Shown here: one piece after another, positions 1 to 8,218 of the stretch
Layout of the letters: each line of letters starts with the position of its first letter
Position numbering within the stretch: the stretch's first letter is position 1
NCBI RefSeq assembly: GCF_000372645.1
Contig: NZ_APMP01000004.1
Coordinates: forward strand, 151,982-215,981
DNA from: Caulobacter vibrioides OR37
GTDB lineage: Bacteria > Pseudomonadota > Alphaproteobacteria > Caulobacterales > Caulobacteraceae
Length of the DNA stretch: 64,000 bases
Reading direction: 5' to 3'
Translations under genes and position numbers: made by a program
Notes under the pieces: generated by a model
Told to the model about the DNA's origin: nothing
The model's input: the letters and a program-made list of their open reading frames with translations, nothing else
The model's database searches: none

Positions 1-496
1 TGCTGGCCAGGGCCGCGAAGATGCCGCCGGTGTGGAACCAGCGCACGCCTTCCTCGCCGAACAGCTTTTCCCAGTTCACTTCGCCGGGACGGATCTGCGA
101 GGCGGCCGAGTGGCCCCGGTCGCTGCAGCCGAGCGCCGGACGGACGCCGAAGCCCTTTTCGGTGAAGTTCAGACCGACGCGCGTGTTACGGCCCAGGCCG
201 TCGAACTCGCGCCAGATGATGTGCGAGGTGTCGACCCCGCCCTGCATCATCAGATCCTCGACAAGCCAGCCCAGGTCGTTCACCGGCAGGGCGGTGACCG
301 CGGTCGAGCGCTTGCCCCAGCACTTCCGGAAAGCGCGGGCGACGTTGTATTCGCCGCCGCCTTCCCAGACCTGGAACTGACGCGCGTTGCGAACCCGGCC
401 GAAGCCCGGATCGAAACGCAGCATCACCTCGCCGAAGCTGGCGCAATCCCACTTTGTTTCCGAAGCCGGGCGAATGTTGAGGATATTGTCGGTCAT
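1..496 (-). CDS. kdgK: 2-keto-3-deoxygluconate kinase, PfkB family (C-terminus outside window)
   Basis: The N-terminal 165 residues of a ribokinase/PfkB-family sugar kinase; the rest lies beyond the left edge. Visible PfkB features are the early strand GEVMLRFDPG, the glycine-rich EGGGEYNVAR segment that closes over the sugar, and an ALPVNDLGWLVEDLM helix. The start ATG is 8 bases after the stop of the aldolase gene, so the two are co-transcribed. In this family and context the expected reaction is ATP-dependent phosphorylation of 2-keto-3-deoxygluconate (KDG) to KDPG, the substrate of the adjacent aldolase. The substrate is inferred from the neighbours; the kinase fold is clear. Confidence 0.85.
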   Translation of the reverse strand, partial: MTDNILNIRPASETKWDCASFGEVMLRFDPGFGRVRNARQFQVWEGGGEYNVARAFRKCWGKRSTAVTALPVNDLGWLVEDLMMQGGVDTSHIIWREFDGLGRNTRVGLNFTEKGFGVRPALGCSDRGHSAASQIRPGEVNWEKLFGEEGVRWFHTGGIFAALAS

Positions 497-504
497 TGGT
501 GTCT

Positions 505-1179
505 CTAGGCCTTCCCACGAACCTTCTTGATCAGGTCTACCGTCTCGCGGACCTTCTTGGAGATGCCCGCGTAGTCCTTGGCGTCCAGCAGCTCTTGCGT
601 GATGAGCTTGGAGCCCATGCCGGCGGCGACGATGCCCGCGCCGAACCACTTCTTGACCGAGGCCTCGTCCGGATCGACGCCGCCCGTCGGCATGATGCGG
701 GTCCAGGGCATCGGGCCTAGCACCGCCTTGACGAAGTCGGGACCGCCGACCGACGAACCCGGGAACACCTTGACGATCTCGCAGCCCAGCTCTTCGGCAT
801 AGGAGATTTCCGAGGCCGAGCCGCAGCCCGGCGAATACGGGATCTTGCGGCGGTTGCAGACCTTGGCGACGTCGGCGTTCAGGATCGGACCGACGACGAA
901 CTTTGCGCCATTGGCGATGTAGATGCCGGCGGTCGGGGCGTCGACGATCGAGCCCACGCCCATGATCACGCGCGGATCGGCCTTATCGAAGTGGCGAGTG
1001 ACCTCGTAGAAGACGTGGCTGGCGAAATCGCCGCGGTTGGTGAACTCGATGCAGGGCGCGCCGCCGTCGGCGCAGGCCTGGATCACGTTTTTACAGACCT
1101 CGACGTCGGGGTGGTAGAACACCGGGATCACGCCCTGGTCCATCAGGGCGGTCAGCACCGCCATACGGTCTTTCACCAT
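505..1179 (-). CDS. eda: 2-dehydro-3-deoxyphosphogluconate (KDPG) aldolase
   Basis: 224 residues, the usual length for a class I KDPG/KHG aldolase. The Schiff-base lysine is at about K137 in IVKVFPGSS, the active-site Glu is at about E45 in CIEFTNRGDF, and the phosphate-binding PTGGVDP loop lies near 165. It splits KDPG into pyruvate and glyceraldehyde-3-phosphate, the last step for KDG made from uronates and the key Entner-Doudoroff step. AAGGAG stands 6-7 bases before the ATG. The kinase gene follows directly downstream. A LacI-type operator candidate and a terminator-like hairpin lie in the long upstream gap. Confidence 0.93.
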   Translation of the reverse strand: MVKDRMAVLTALMDQGVIPVFYHPDVEVCKNVIQACADGGAPCIEFTNRGDFASHVFYEVTRHFDKADPRVIMGVGSIVDAPTAGIYIANGAKFVVGPILNADVAKVCNRRKIPYSPGCGSASEISYAEELGCEIVKVFPGSSVGGPDFVKAVLGPMPWTRIMPTGGVDPDEASVKKWFGAGIVAAGMGSKLITQELLDAKDYAGISKKVRETVDLIKKVRGKA

Positions 1180-1435
1180 CGTAAACTCCTTCCCGAAGGA
1201 TCGATCTTGCGCGGAAGACTTTCCTGGGTCGCCGCGCGGGCAAGATTTCGCCGGAACTGGCTCAGGGCGATCCCTTAGACCGCGTCGCGTATGAGCGCCA
1301 CATCCGGGGCTGCCGCAACGTCAATTTTGGATCGCTGGCGCGCTCGATAGGCTCGACGAGCCGGAACGCCGTGTCTCTCCCGTGCTTCCTTCCCCATAGC
1401 CTTTCAGACGACACCCGCCCCGCTCGAAGCGCAAA

Positions 1436-1468
1436 AACGAGGGCGTCGGATCACGCCGACGCCCCGTT
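1436..1468 (-). terminator. Rho-independent terminator-like hairpin
   Basis: GGGCGTCGG (1441-1449) pairs exactly with CCGACGCCC (1456-1464). AACG/CGTT extends the stem around one unpaired base. Read on the minus strand it is followed by TTTTT (1433-1437). It lies about 370 bases past the ppc stop and about 255 bases before eda, so it could end ppc transcription, end a small RNA, or act as an attenuator for eda. Confidence 0.6.
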
Positions 1469-1568
1469 AAGTTTGCGCAGGAGCGAGCTCAAAGAGCCGC
1501 GAACGAGACGGACCAACCCAAACGCCGGACCGAAACGTATGACCTCGGAGGAATTGGCCAGGCCACTT

Positions 1569-1616
1569 AGCCACCGGTGTCATTCGCAGATAAACAGAAA
1601 CCGACGATGAGCGCAA
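1569..1616 (-). promoter_or_regulatory. Candidate promoter with LacI-type operator upstream of eda
   Basis: On the minus strand TTGCGC (1611-1616) and TTATCT (1588-1593) are 17 bases apart. Just downstream, around the expected start site, is TGACACCGGTGGCT (1569-1582). It shares TGACACCGGT with the exact operators at 8160 and 9389, but its second half is imperfect. The -10 match is poor, so the promoter is tentative; the shared operator half is directly visible. Confidence 0.4.
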
Positions 1617-1841
1617 GCGGGGAGAAAAGTCGGTCCTCGATAATGTCAACGACTTGAAAACGCGAATGTTTACGACAGCCCGAAGAACGGGGATCGCCTG
1701 ATATCCAGAGCGCCCCGCGAATGCCGAGACTTGCGAGCAACCGTGAGGGTCACGGGCTCGAGGGCCAATGGGCGGGGAAGCTCCCTATCCGCCGATTGGC
1801 CAAGCCTTCGTGGGGAAATCGGAGGTCCGCGCGCTGGCCGA

Positions 1842-4571
1842 TCAGCCGGTATTTCTCAGGCCCGCCGCGATGCCCGCCACGGTCAACTGGATGGCCAGGC
1901 GCAGGTCCTCGTCGGTGTCCCCTCCCCGACGGCGCGAGAGCAGCTCCAGCTGCAGGTGATTCAGCGGGTCGACGGAGCGGCCCGCCAAGGCCACCGACTC
2001 GGCGAGGTCTGGCTGGTTGTCCAGCAGGGCCGAGCCGCCGCGGATATTCAGCGCCAGGCGGCTGGCGGCGTCATGCTCGCGCTGGATGGTCGCGAAGATC
2101 CGTTCGGCGTTGGCCTGGTCCGGAGACAGCGTCACGTAGCGCGCGGCGATGCCCATGTGGCTCTGGGCCAGGGCCAGCTCCATGTTCGACAGAAGCGACG
2201 CGAAGAAATCGAAACTCCCCGCCAGGTCGCGCAGTTGGTCCACCGACAGCCCGGCCCGCTCAACGCCCGAAGCGAAGCCGTACCAGCCCGGCAGCATGAA
2301 GCGCGCCTGCGACCAGCTGAACACCCACGGGATGGCCCGCAGATCCTCGATCTTGCGACTGGCGGTCCGCGAGGCGGGACGACTGCCGATATTGAGGCCC
2401 ACGATCTCGCTGATCGGCGTCACCGACCAGAAGAAGTCCTCGAAGGCGGGGTCGTCGTACACCAGGGCGCGGAAGCCATGGAAGGACGCCTCGGCCAGAG
2501 CCGTCATGGCGGACTCGACCTTGGGATCGGGCTGGTGGATCGGACGCTCGCTGGCCATCAGGACCGCGGCGGCCAAGCCGTCGAGGTTGCGGCGCGCCGT
2601 GGGCTGATCGCCGAAACGGCGGGCGATCATCTCGCCCTGCTCGGTCATGCGGATGCGGCCCTGGACCGTGCCGGCCGGCTGCGCCAGCACAGCCTCGGCG
2701 GCGGGACCACCGCCTCGGCCGACGCTGCCGCCCCGACCATGGAAAAGCTGCAAGCCAACGCCCATTCGGTCGGCCTCGAACGCGAGGGCCGAAGCCCCCT
2801 TCGCCACCCCGCGCCGGGACGCGACATAGCCGCCGTCCTTGTTGCTGTCGGAATAGCCCAGCATGATCTCCTGCACCGGCCGATCGCCCAGGATGGTCCG
2901 CGACAACGGAAGCTCCAGCCACTGGCGCAGTACGGCGGGACCGTTCTCCAAGTCGCCGATGGTTTCGAACAGCGGCGCGACCTTGACCGAGGCGCGCGGC
3001 GCCGCGCCGCCCCACACCAGCCCGACCTGCTTGAGCAGCACCAGCGGCTCAAGAATGTCCGACAGGGTCGCGGACTTAGAGATGATGTAAGCGCCGATAC
3101 AGCCGTGGCCGTAGTCGCGCACGGCCTGGGCGGCGGCCTCCATCGTGGCCAGCTCCTTGGTCGTCTCCTCGCCATAGGCGGTGAACGGCGAGACCAGCGG
3201 ACGCTGATGCGACAGCTCCTCGATCAGCACCTTACAGCGCGCCGCCTCGTCTAGCTTCAGATAAGCGACGCCCGTGCCGGCGCGCTGGAACAGCTCGTCG
3301 AGGGTCCGCTCGTGGACATCGGCGTTTTGACGCAGGTCCAGGCTCATCAGGTGGAAGCCGCAAGCCTTGGCCACCTCGACCAGGGTGCGCAGCGCCGAGC
3401 CCACCAGGCGCTCGCCGCCGTTGCGCTCCAGACTGTCGATGATCACGGTCAGGTCGGCGACGAAGGCGTCCGGGTGGCCGTAGGGCTCGACCTCGGTCGT
3501 CCCCGTGGCGAAGGCGACAGGCTGGCCCGTCAGCTTCTGCGAGACGGCGGTCAGGCGGTCGAAGATCAATTCCAGCGCCAGGCGATAAGGCTCGTCCAGC
3601 CGGTGGACCGACGGGTCGCGGGTCTGGGCCGCCAGCGCCAAGAGCTCCTCGGACACCGGCGTATAGGCGGTGGAGACCGCCAGATTGGACCACAGCTTGC
3701 GCACCTCGCCGGCGTACCAGTCGAGGATCACGCGGGACTGCGAGGCGAAGGCCAGCTTCAAGGTCTCGCCGTTGACGCCGGGATGCCCGTCACGGTCCCC
3801 GCCCAGCCAGGAGCCCATCTTCAGCAGCGGCGCGAGATGGCCGTGCGAGCCGATCTTGGCCGTCCAGTCGCCGTAGAGGTCGATGATCGCGGGCAGGATC
3901 GAGGTGCGGACGATCGACAGGGCGTTGCGGATCTCGTCCTTCACGGTGATCCGCTCGGGGCGATAGAGACGGGTCCGCCACATCAGCGCGATCTCGCGGA
4001 ACAGGCTCTCGCGGATCTCCGCGTCCAGGTCCGGCGGCAGGTGGTGGCGGCGCAGGGCCATCAGGCGCGAGATCTCCGTCTCGCGATCGACCATGCTACG
4101 GCGGCGGACCTCGGTCGGGTGGGCGGTCAGCACCGGCACGACGTTCATGGCGGCGAACGTCCGGGCCAGGGCCTCGTCGCTCATGCCTTGGGCCTTCAGC
4201 GCCCGAACGGCGTCGATCAAGGTGCGGGGACGCGCGTCGCCGGGCTGAGCTTCGGCCTCGGCGTGGCGGCGACGACCGGCGACGTCCTCGCCGATATTGG
4301 CCAGCAGCGAGTGGCTGGCGAAAGCCCGCGCCAGGAACACGGCCTGGTCGGTAGTCAGGTCGGCGAACAGGTGATCGAGCACCGGCGCCTCGCCCGTGGC
4401 CTCCTCCTCGCGCGACGCGGCCTTCCGCGCCTTGGCCACCAGGTCGGCGGCCTCCTGCCCGTCCAGATAAGCGATCGCCTCGGACAGAAGCTCGCTCAGC
4501 AGATTGGCGTTCTGACGGACGTGACGGCTGGTGGGGCGGTCAACGTTGATCGACAGGGCCGGGTTGCGCAT
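1842..4571 (-). CDS. ppc: Phosphoenolpyruvate carboxylase
   Basis: 909 residues, normal length for bacterial PEPC. Family signatures are present in order: LTAHPTEVRRRS with the catalytic His, MLGYSDSNKDGG, the FHGRGGSVGRGGGP loop that contacts bicarbonate and PEP, and the obligatory C-terminal RNTG. It carboxylates PEP to oxaloacetate, the anaplerotic feed to the TCA cycle. GGAG stands about 7 bases before the ATG. It sits inside a uronate-degradation locus without sharing an obvious operon: a CIR-like repeat separates it from kduD on one side and a 660-base gap from eda on the other. Confidence 0.97.
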   Translation of the reverse strand: MRNPALSINVDRPTSRHVRQNANLLSELLSEAIAYLDGQEAADLVAKARKAASREEEATGEAPVLDHLFADLTTDQAVFLARAFASHSLLANIGEDVAGRRRHAEAEAQPGDARPRTLIDAVRALKAQGMSDEALARTFAAMNVVPVLTAHPTEVRRRSMVDRETEISRLMALRRHHLPPDLDAEIRESLFREIALMWRTRLYRPERITVKDEIRNALSIVRTSILPAIIDLYGDWTAKIGSHGHLAPLLKMGSWLGGDRDGHPGVNGETLKLAFASQSRVILDWYAGEVRKLWSNLAVSTAYTPVSEELLALAAQTRDPSVHRLDEPYRLALELIFDRLTAVSQKLTGQPVAFATGTTEVEPYGHPDAFVADLTVIIDSLERNGGERLVGSALRTLVEVAKACGFHLMSLDLRQNADVHERTLDELFQRAGTGVAYLKLDEAARCKVLIEELSHQRPLVSPFTAYGEETTKELATMEAAAQAVRDYGHGCIGAYIISKSATLSDILEPLVLLKQVGLVWGGAAPRASVKVAPLFETIGDLENGPAVLRQWLELPLSRTILGDRPVQEIMLGYSDSNKDGGYVASRRGVAKGASALAFEADRMGVGLQLFHGRGGSVGRGGGPAAEAVLAQPAGTVQGRIRMTEQGEMIARRFGDQPTARRNLDGLAAAVLMASERPIHQPDPKVESAMTALAEASFHGFRALVYDDPAFEDFFWSVTPISEIVGLNIGSRPASRTASRKIEDLRAIPWVFSWSQARFMLPGWYGFASGVERAGLSVDQLRDLAGSFDFFASLLSNMELALAQSHMGIAARYVTLSPDQANAERIFATIQREHDAASRLALNIRGGSALLDNQPDLAESVALAGRSVDPLNHLQLELLSRRRGGDTDEDLRLAIQLTVAGIAAGLRNTG

Positions 4572-4663
4572 GGCGGACTCCGGGGACCGCCGGACGGACG
4601 ATCCCGAACTGGAAAGTGTCTAGAGAAGGCGTCGGCGCGGCAGGTGCTGACGTTACGGCGCCC

Positions 4664-4780
4664 TCTAGAGCGTGATAGCCGAAAGTGTGAGCGGTTTCGG
4701 CGGTTATCACGCTCTAAATGTTTGATTTAGAGCCTTATTTTTCCGCTCGAATGATTCCATTCGAGCGGATAAGGCTCTAG
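4664..4780. repeat. CIR-like double inverted repeat with a central GANTC site (copy 1)
   Basis: A 117-bp element of two hairpins. The first pairs AGAGCGTGATA with TATCACGCTCT (inner stem GCCGAAA/TTTCGGC). The second pairs TAGAGCCTTAT with ATAAGGCTCTA and CCGCTCGAATG with CATTCGAGCGG. GATTC, a CcrM methylation sequence, is at 4753-4757 in the middle of the second hairpin. A second copy is at 38315-38433. The organisation matches what I recall of the Caulobacter CIR1/CIR2 intergenic repeats. Confidence 0.8.
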
Positions 4781-4856
4781 CGCGCTTCACCGGAACGGAA
4801 AACCCAGGCCGCACAATGGTTGCGCTACCATTGTGGATTTGCGCGTTTTTATTTCG

Positions 4857-5624
4857 TCAACGCGCCAGCCAGCCGCCATCGACGGGCAGAGTAATGCCCT
4901 GCACATAGTCCGAGGCCGGCGAGGCGAGGAACACGGCGGCGCCGCCGATGTCCTCCGGACGCCCCCAGCGACCCGCCGGGATGCGCGCCAGGATCGCCGC
5001 GTTGCGGTCGGCGTCGTTGCGCAGCGCCTCGGTGTTGTTCGTGTCGAAATAGCCGGGCGCGATGGCGTTGACGTTGATCCCCTTGGTCGCCCACTCGTTG
5101 GCGAGGATCTTGGTCAGCCCCGCCAGGCCCGACTTGGCGGCCGTGTAGGACGGCACGCGGATGCCGCCCTGGAACGAGAGCAGACTGGCGATGTTGATCA
5201 CCTTGGCCTGCCCGCCGTCGACGCCCTGCTTCAAGGCCTGCTTGGCGAAGGCCTGGGTCAGGAAGAAGACGACCTTCAGGTTGGTGTCCATCACCGCGTC
5301 CCAATCGGCCTCCGAGAACTCGATCGAGTCCGCGCGGCGGATGATGCCGGCGTTGTTGACCAGGATGTCGACCTTGCCAAACGCGGCGACGGTCTCGTCG
5401 ACCACGCGCTGGACCGGTTCGGTCGAGCCGAAGTCGGCCTTGATCGACAGGAACTTGCGGCCCAGGCCCTCGACGGCCTTCTGGGTTTCCGTCGGCTCGC
5501 TGCGGCCTGCGGCGGCGATGTCCGCGCCAGCGGTCGCCAGGGCGATGGCGATCCCCTGCCCGATCCCGGTGTTGGCGCCGGTGACGAGCGCGACCTTGCC
5601 TTCGAGGCTGAACGGATTGGTCAT
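4857..5624 (-). CDS. kduD: 2-deoxy-D-gluconate 3-dehydrogenase (KduD-type SDR)
   Basis: 255-residue classical short-chain dehydrogenase: TGANTGIG cofactor motif at 15-22, NNAG at 90-93 and the catalytic Y160-x3-K164. KduD proteins reduce 3-deoxy-D-glycero-2,5-hexodiulosonate to KDG with NADH. Placement 150 bases downstream of a clear kduI on the same strand supports KduD rather than a generic SDR. A degenerate GTCATCCCGG-type repeat lies in the gap between them. Confidence 0.9.
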   Translation of the reverse strand: MTNPFSLEGKVALVTGANTGIGQGIAIALATAGADIAAAGRSEPTETQKAVEGLGRKFLSIKADFGSTEPVQRVVDETVAAFGKVDILVNNAGIIRRADSIEFSEADWDAVMDTNLKVVFFLTQAFAKQALKQGVDGGQAKVINIASLLSFQGGIRVPSYTAAKSGLAGLTKILANEWATKGINVNAIAPGYFDTNNTEALRNDADRNAAILARIPAGRWGRPEDIGGAAVFLASPASDYVQGITLPVDGGWLAR

Positions 5625-5714
5625 GTCGAGTTCCTGTCCAAAATAGGCGCGCTCCCGGATAAACCAGGCGGTCGCTACGAGACCCAGGGCCGCCAGTCAG
5701 GGCGCCCGCAACGG

Positions 5715-5751
5715 GGGTCCCGGCTACAAGTCGCGCTCCGGCCGGGATGAC
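5715..5751. repeat. GTCCCGG...CCGGGATGAC palindromic intergenic repeat
   Basis: GGTCCCGG and CCGGGATGAC bracket a short GC-rich core between kduI and kduD. The motif is of the GTCATCCCGG/GGACCC kind scattered through alphaproteobacterial intergenic DNA (from general knowledge). A more diverged example lies at 48301-48370. Confidence 0.5.
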
Positions 5752-5773
5752 GCGGAGCGCGACGGCCGAAGCC

Positions 5774-6613
5774 TTACTTCAGCTGGCAGATGTCCAGCAC
5801 GTTCATGTCGGTATAGTCGAGGTTCTCGCCGCCCATCGCCCAGATGAAGGTGTAGTTGGCGGTGCCCGAGCCCATGTGGATCGACCACGGCGGGCTCATC
5901 ACGGCTTCCTCGTTGGCGATCACGATGTGACGCATCTCGTCCGGCTCGCCCATGTAGTGGAAGACCCGGTCGTTCTCGCCGAGACCAAAGTAGAAATAGG
6001 CTTCCGAGCGGCGGTCGTGCAGGTGGGGCGGCATGGTGTTCCAGACGCTGCCCGGCTTCAGCACCGTCATGCCCAGGAGCAGTTGAGCCGACTTGCAGGT
6101 GGTCGGCACGATGTACTGGTAGATCGTGCGCTCGTTGGAGGTTTCCAGCGCACCGCGCTCCAGCGGGATCGCGTCGGCGAAGGCCAGCTTCTTGGTCTCG
6201 AACGCGGCGTGGGCCGGCAGGCTGACCAGGTAGAAGCGCGCGGCGCCGTCGACGCCTTCGAAGGTCACGTCCTTGGCGCCCATGGTGACGTAAAGGCCGT
6301 CACGCGGCACGATCTCGTAGACGATGCCGTCGACGGTGACCTTGCCGGTCGTCTCGCCGACGTTGATCAGGCCCAGTTCTCGGCGCTCCAGGAACGGGTG
6401 GCCGGCGGCCGAGGCCGGCTCGGTCTGGTCGGGCAGCTTGATCGGGCTGGTCGCGACGACACCGCCGACGACGAAGCGTTCGGCGTGATTGTAGGTCAGG
6501 ACGATCTGGCCGTCCTGAAACAGACCCTGCATCAGGTAGCGGTCGCGCAGGTCGTCATTGCTGACCGCGAACATCATGTCCGGATGGGTGGCATGATAGG
6601 TCTTGGCGAACAT
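5774..6613 (-). CDS. kduI: 5-keto-4-deoxyuronate isomerase
   Basis: 279 residues, standard for KduI. The cupin metal site is visible as [13 protein letters not shown] (about 195-207; His, His, Glu) plus the later WSIHMGSGT histidine. The start is [14 protein letters not shown]. It isomerises 4-deoxy-L-threo-5-hexosulose uronate, the product of pectate lyase and unsaturated-uronide hydrolysis, into the KduD substrate. It is 24 bases downstream of uxaC and so probably shares the operator-controlled uxaC promoter. Confidence 0.95.
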   Translation of the reverse strand: MFAKTYHATHPDMMFAVSNDDLRDRYLMQGLFQDGQIVLTYNHAERFVVGGVVATSPIKLPDQTEPASAAGHPFLERRELGLINVGETTGKVTVDGIVYEIVPRDGLYVTMGAKDVTFEGVDGAARFYLVSLPAHAAFETKKLAFADAIPLERGALETSNERTIYQYIVPTTCKSAQLLLGMTVLKPGSVWNTMPPHLHDRRSEAYFYFGLGENDRVFHYMGEPDEMRHIVIANEEAVMSPPWSIHMGSGTANYTFIWAMGGENLDYTDMNVLDICQLK

Positions 6614-6637
6614 CGGGAAGTCTCCGGAAAGGGTGTT

Positions 6638-8101
6638 CTATTCGGCGGCGGCGCGCAGCGCGGCGGGACGAGCCCAGTCCGGACGCCGGTCCAGCTTGTA
6701 GGCCTTCTTGGGCAGGTTGTAGGTCAGGTCGACGATCAGCTCCTCGGCCTCGACCAGATCCATCCGGTGTTCGGCGACCATCCGAGCGAGGAAGGCGCTG
6801 TCGACGCGACGCGCGACGTCGTGACGGGCCGGAATCGAGAGGAAGGCGCGGGTGTCGTCGTTGAAGCCGACGGTATTGTAGAAGCCGGCGGTCTCGGTGA
6901 CCTGCTCGCGGAAGCGCATCATGCCTTCCGGGCTGTCGTGGAACCACCAGGACGGACCCAGCTTCAGCACCGGATAGTGGCCGGCCAGCGGGGCGAGTTC
7001 GCGGCTGTAGACCGTCTCGTCCAGCGTGAACAGGATCACCGACAGGCGCGGATCGTTGCCCAGGCGGGTCAGCAGGGGCTTTAGCGCATCCACGTATTCG
7101 GTGCGCATCGGAATATCCGCGCCCTTGTCGCGGCCGTGGGTGTTCAGGAGGCCGACATTGTGGTTGCGGTGCGAGCCGGGGTGGATCTGCATGACCAGCC
7201 CGTCGTCCAGGCTCATCTTGGCCATCTCGGTCAGCATCTGGGCGCGGAAGAGCTCGGCCTTTTCAGGCGTCACATTGCCCTTCACCAGGTCGGCGAACAG
7301 CGCCTCGGCCTCGGCGTCGCTCAGGTCGGCCGTGGCGGCGGTCGGGTGGCCGTGGTCCGACGAGGTCGCGCCAGCCTCTATGAAGGCCTGGCGGCGCAGG
7401 CGGTGCGCTTCAAGATAGGACTTCCAGCTGTAGACGTCCTGGCCGGACGCCTCGGCGAAGCGCTCGAACGCCCGCGGGCCGCGCTCGTCCTCGAAGTCGA
7501 TGACCGCGTCGGGACGATAGGCGGTGATCACATGGCCGCCCCAGCCGCTCTCGCGGATCGCCTTGTGATGATCCAGGCTCTCGTGCGGCCCCTCGGTGGT
7601 GGCCAGGGTCTCGATGTTGAAGCGGTCGAACAGAGCGCGCGGCCGGAAGGCGTCGGTGGCCAGGGCCGCGTTGATACGGTCGAAATAGTCGTCGGCGGTG
7701 GAGGCGTCCAAGAATTCGGTGAAGCCGAAGACCTGGCTGAACACGTGGTTCAGCCACACCCACGAGGGCGTGCCCCGGAACAGGTGGAAGTTCGACGCGA
7801 ACAGGCGCCACGCCTCGCGCGGATCGGTGTCGGGAACGCCAGCCTTGGAGCGCACCTTCAGCGCGTCGAGCGAGATGCCCTGGCTGTAGAGCATCCGGAA
7901 CAGATAGTGGTCCGGCGCCAGCAGTAGGTCGGTTGCGTCCTGGAAAGGCGCGTTGGTCGAAAACCAGCTGGGATCGGTATGGCCATGCGGGCTGATGATC
8001 GGCAGGTCCTTGACCAGACCGTAGAGGCCGCGCGCATAGGACCGCGTCGCCGGATCGGCGGGGAACAGCCGATCGTCATGGAAATTGAGCGGCCTGGCCA
8101 T
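6638..8101 (-). CDS. uxaC: Uronate (glucuronate/galacturonate) isomerase
   Basis: 487 residues from the chosen start; an upstream in-frame ATG at 8116 would add five. I prefer 8101 because GGGA precedes it at good spacing. The amidohydrolase-like barrel shows the early metal motif PHGHTDP and the later WWFHDSPEGMMRF region typical of UxaC. It interconverts D-glucuronate/D-fructuronate and D-galacturonate/D-tagaturonate, the entry step of the local pathway. It is the first gene of the uxaC-kduI-kduD run and has a LacI-type operator in its promoter. Confidence 0.95.
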   Translation of the reverse strand: MARPLNFHDDRLFPADPATRSYARGLYGLVKDLPIISPHGHTDPSWFSTNAPFQDATDLLLAPDHYLFRMLYSQGISLDALKVRSKAGVPDTDPREAWRLFASNFHLFRGTPSWVWLNHVFSQVFGFTEFLDASTADDYFDRINAALATDAFRPRALFDRFNIETLATTEGPHESLDHHKAIRESGWGGHVITAYRPDAVIDFEDERGPRAFERFAEASGQDVYSWKSYLEAHRLRRQAFIEAGATSSDHGHPTAATADLSDAEAEALFADLVKGNVTPEKAELFRAQMLTEMAKMSLDDGLVMQIHPGSHRNHNVGLLNTHGRDKGADIPMRTEYVDALKPLLTRLGNDPRLSVILFTLDETVYSRELAPLAGHYPVLKLGPSWWFHDSPEGMMRFREQVTETAGFYNTVGFNDDTRAFLSIPARHDVARRVDSAFLARMVAEHRMDLVEAEELIVDLTYNLPKKAYKLDRRPDWARPAALRAAAE

Positions 8102-8158
8102 ATCGCGTTCCCTCATTCCAACCGTGTGGACAGCTTCGAGACCGGCCGTCGCGGGCCG

Positions 8159-8187
8159 TTGGTAACCGGTGTCACGACCCGTTGCAA
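8159..8187 (-). promoter_or_regulatory. uxaC promoter overlapped by LacI-type operator
   Basis: On the minus strand TTGCAA (8182-8187), a 17-base spacer and TACCAA (8159-8164) form a promoter about 60 bases before uxaC. The spacer and -10 are covered by TGACACCGGTTACCA (8160-8174), identical to the element in the uxaA promoter. Binding there should block RNA polymerase. Confidence 0.7.
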
Positions 8188-8218
8188 GAAACTAGACGGG
8201 CATTGTGACGAGTTGTTC

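Larger units (their letters stand above)
1180..1841. other. Long non-coding gap between ppc and eda
   Basis: A 660-base interval with no credible protein gene. From right to left (the eda direction) it holds a promoter-like TTGCGC-17-TTATCT, an operator-like element, a GC-rich hairpin followed by a T-run, then about 250 bases to eda. Apart from these I see no recognisable feature. Confidence 0.6.

Noticed and set aside
1731..3254. A 507-codon plus-strand frame opposite ppc
   Set aside because: Its composition (many Arg, Gly, Gln, His) is that of an antisense shadow of the PEP carboxylase gene; it has no recognisable domain.
5747..7084. A 445-codon plus-strand frame opposite kduI and uxaC
   Set aside because: Antisense to two strongly supported genes; shadow composition and no motif.
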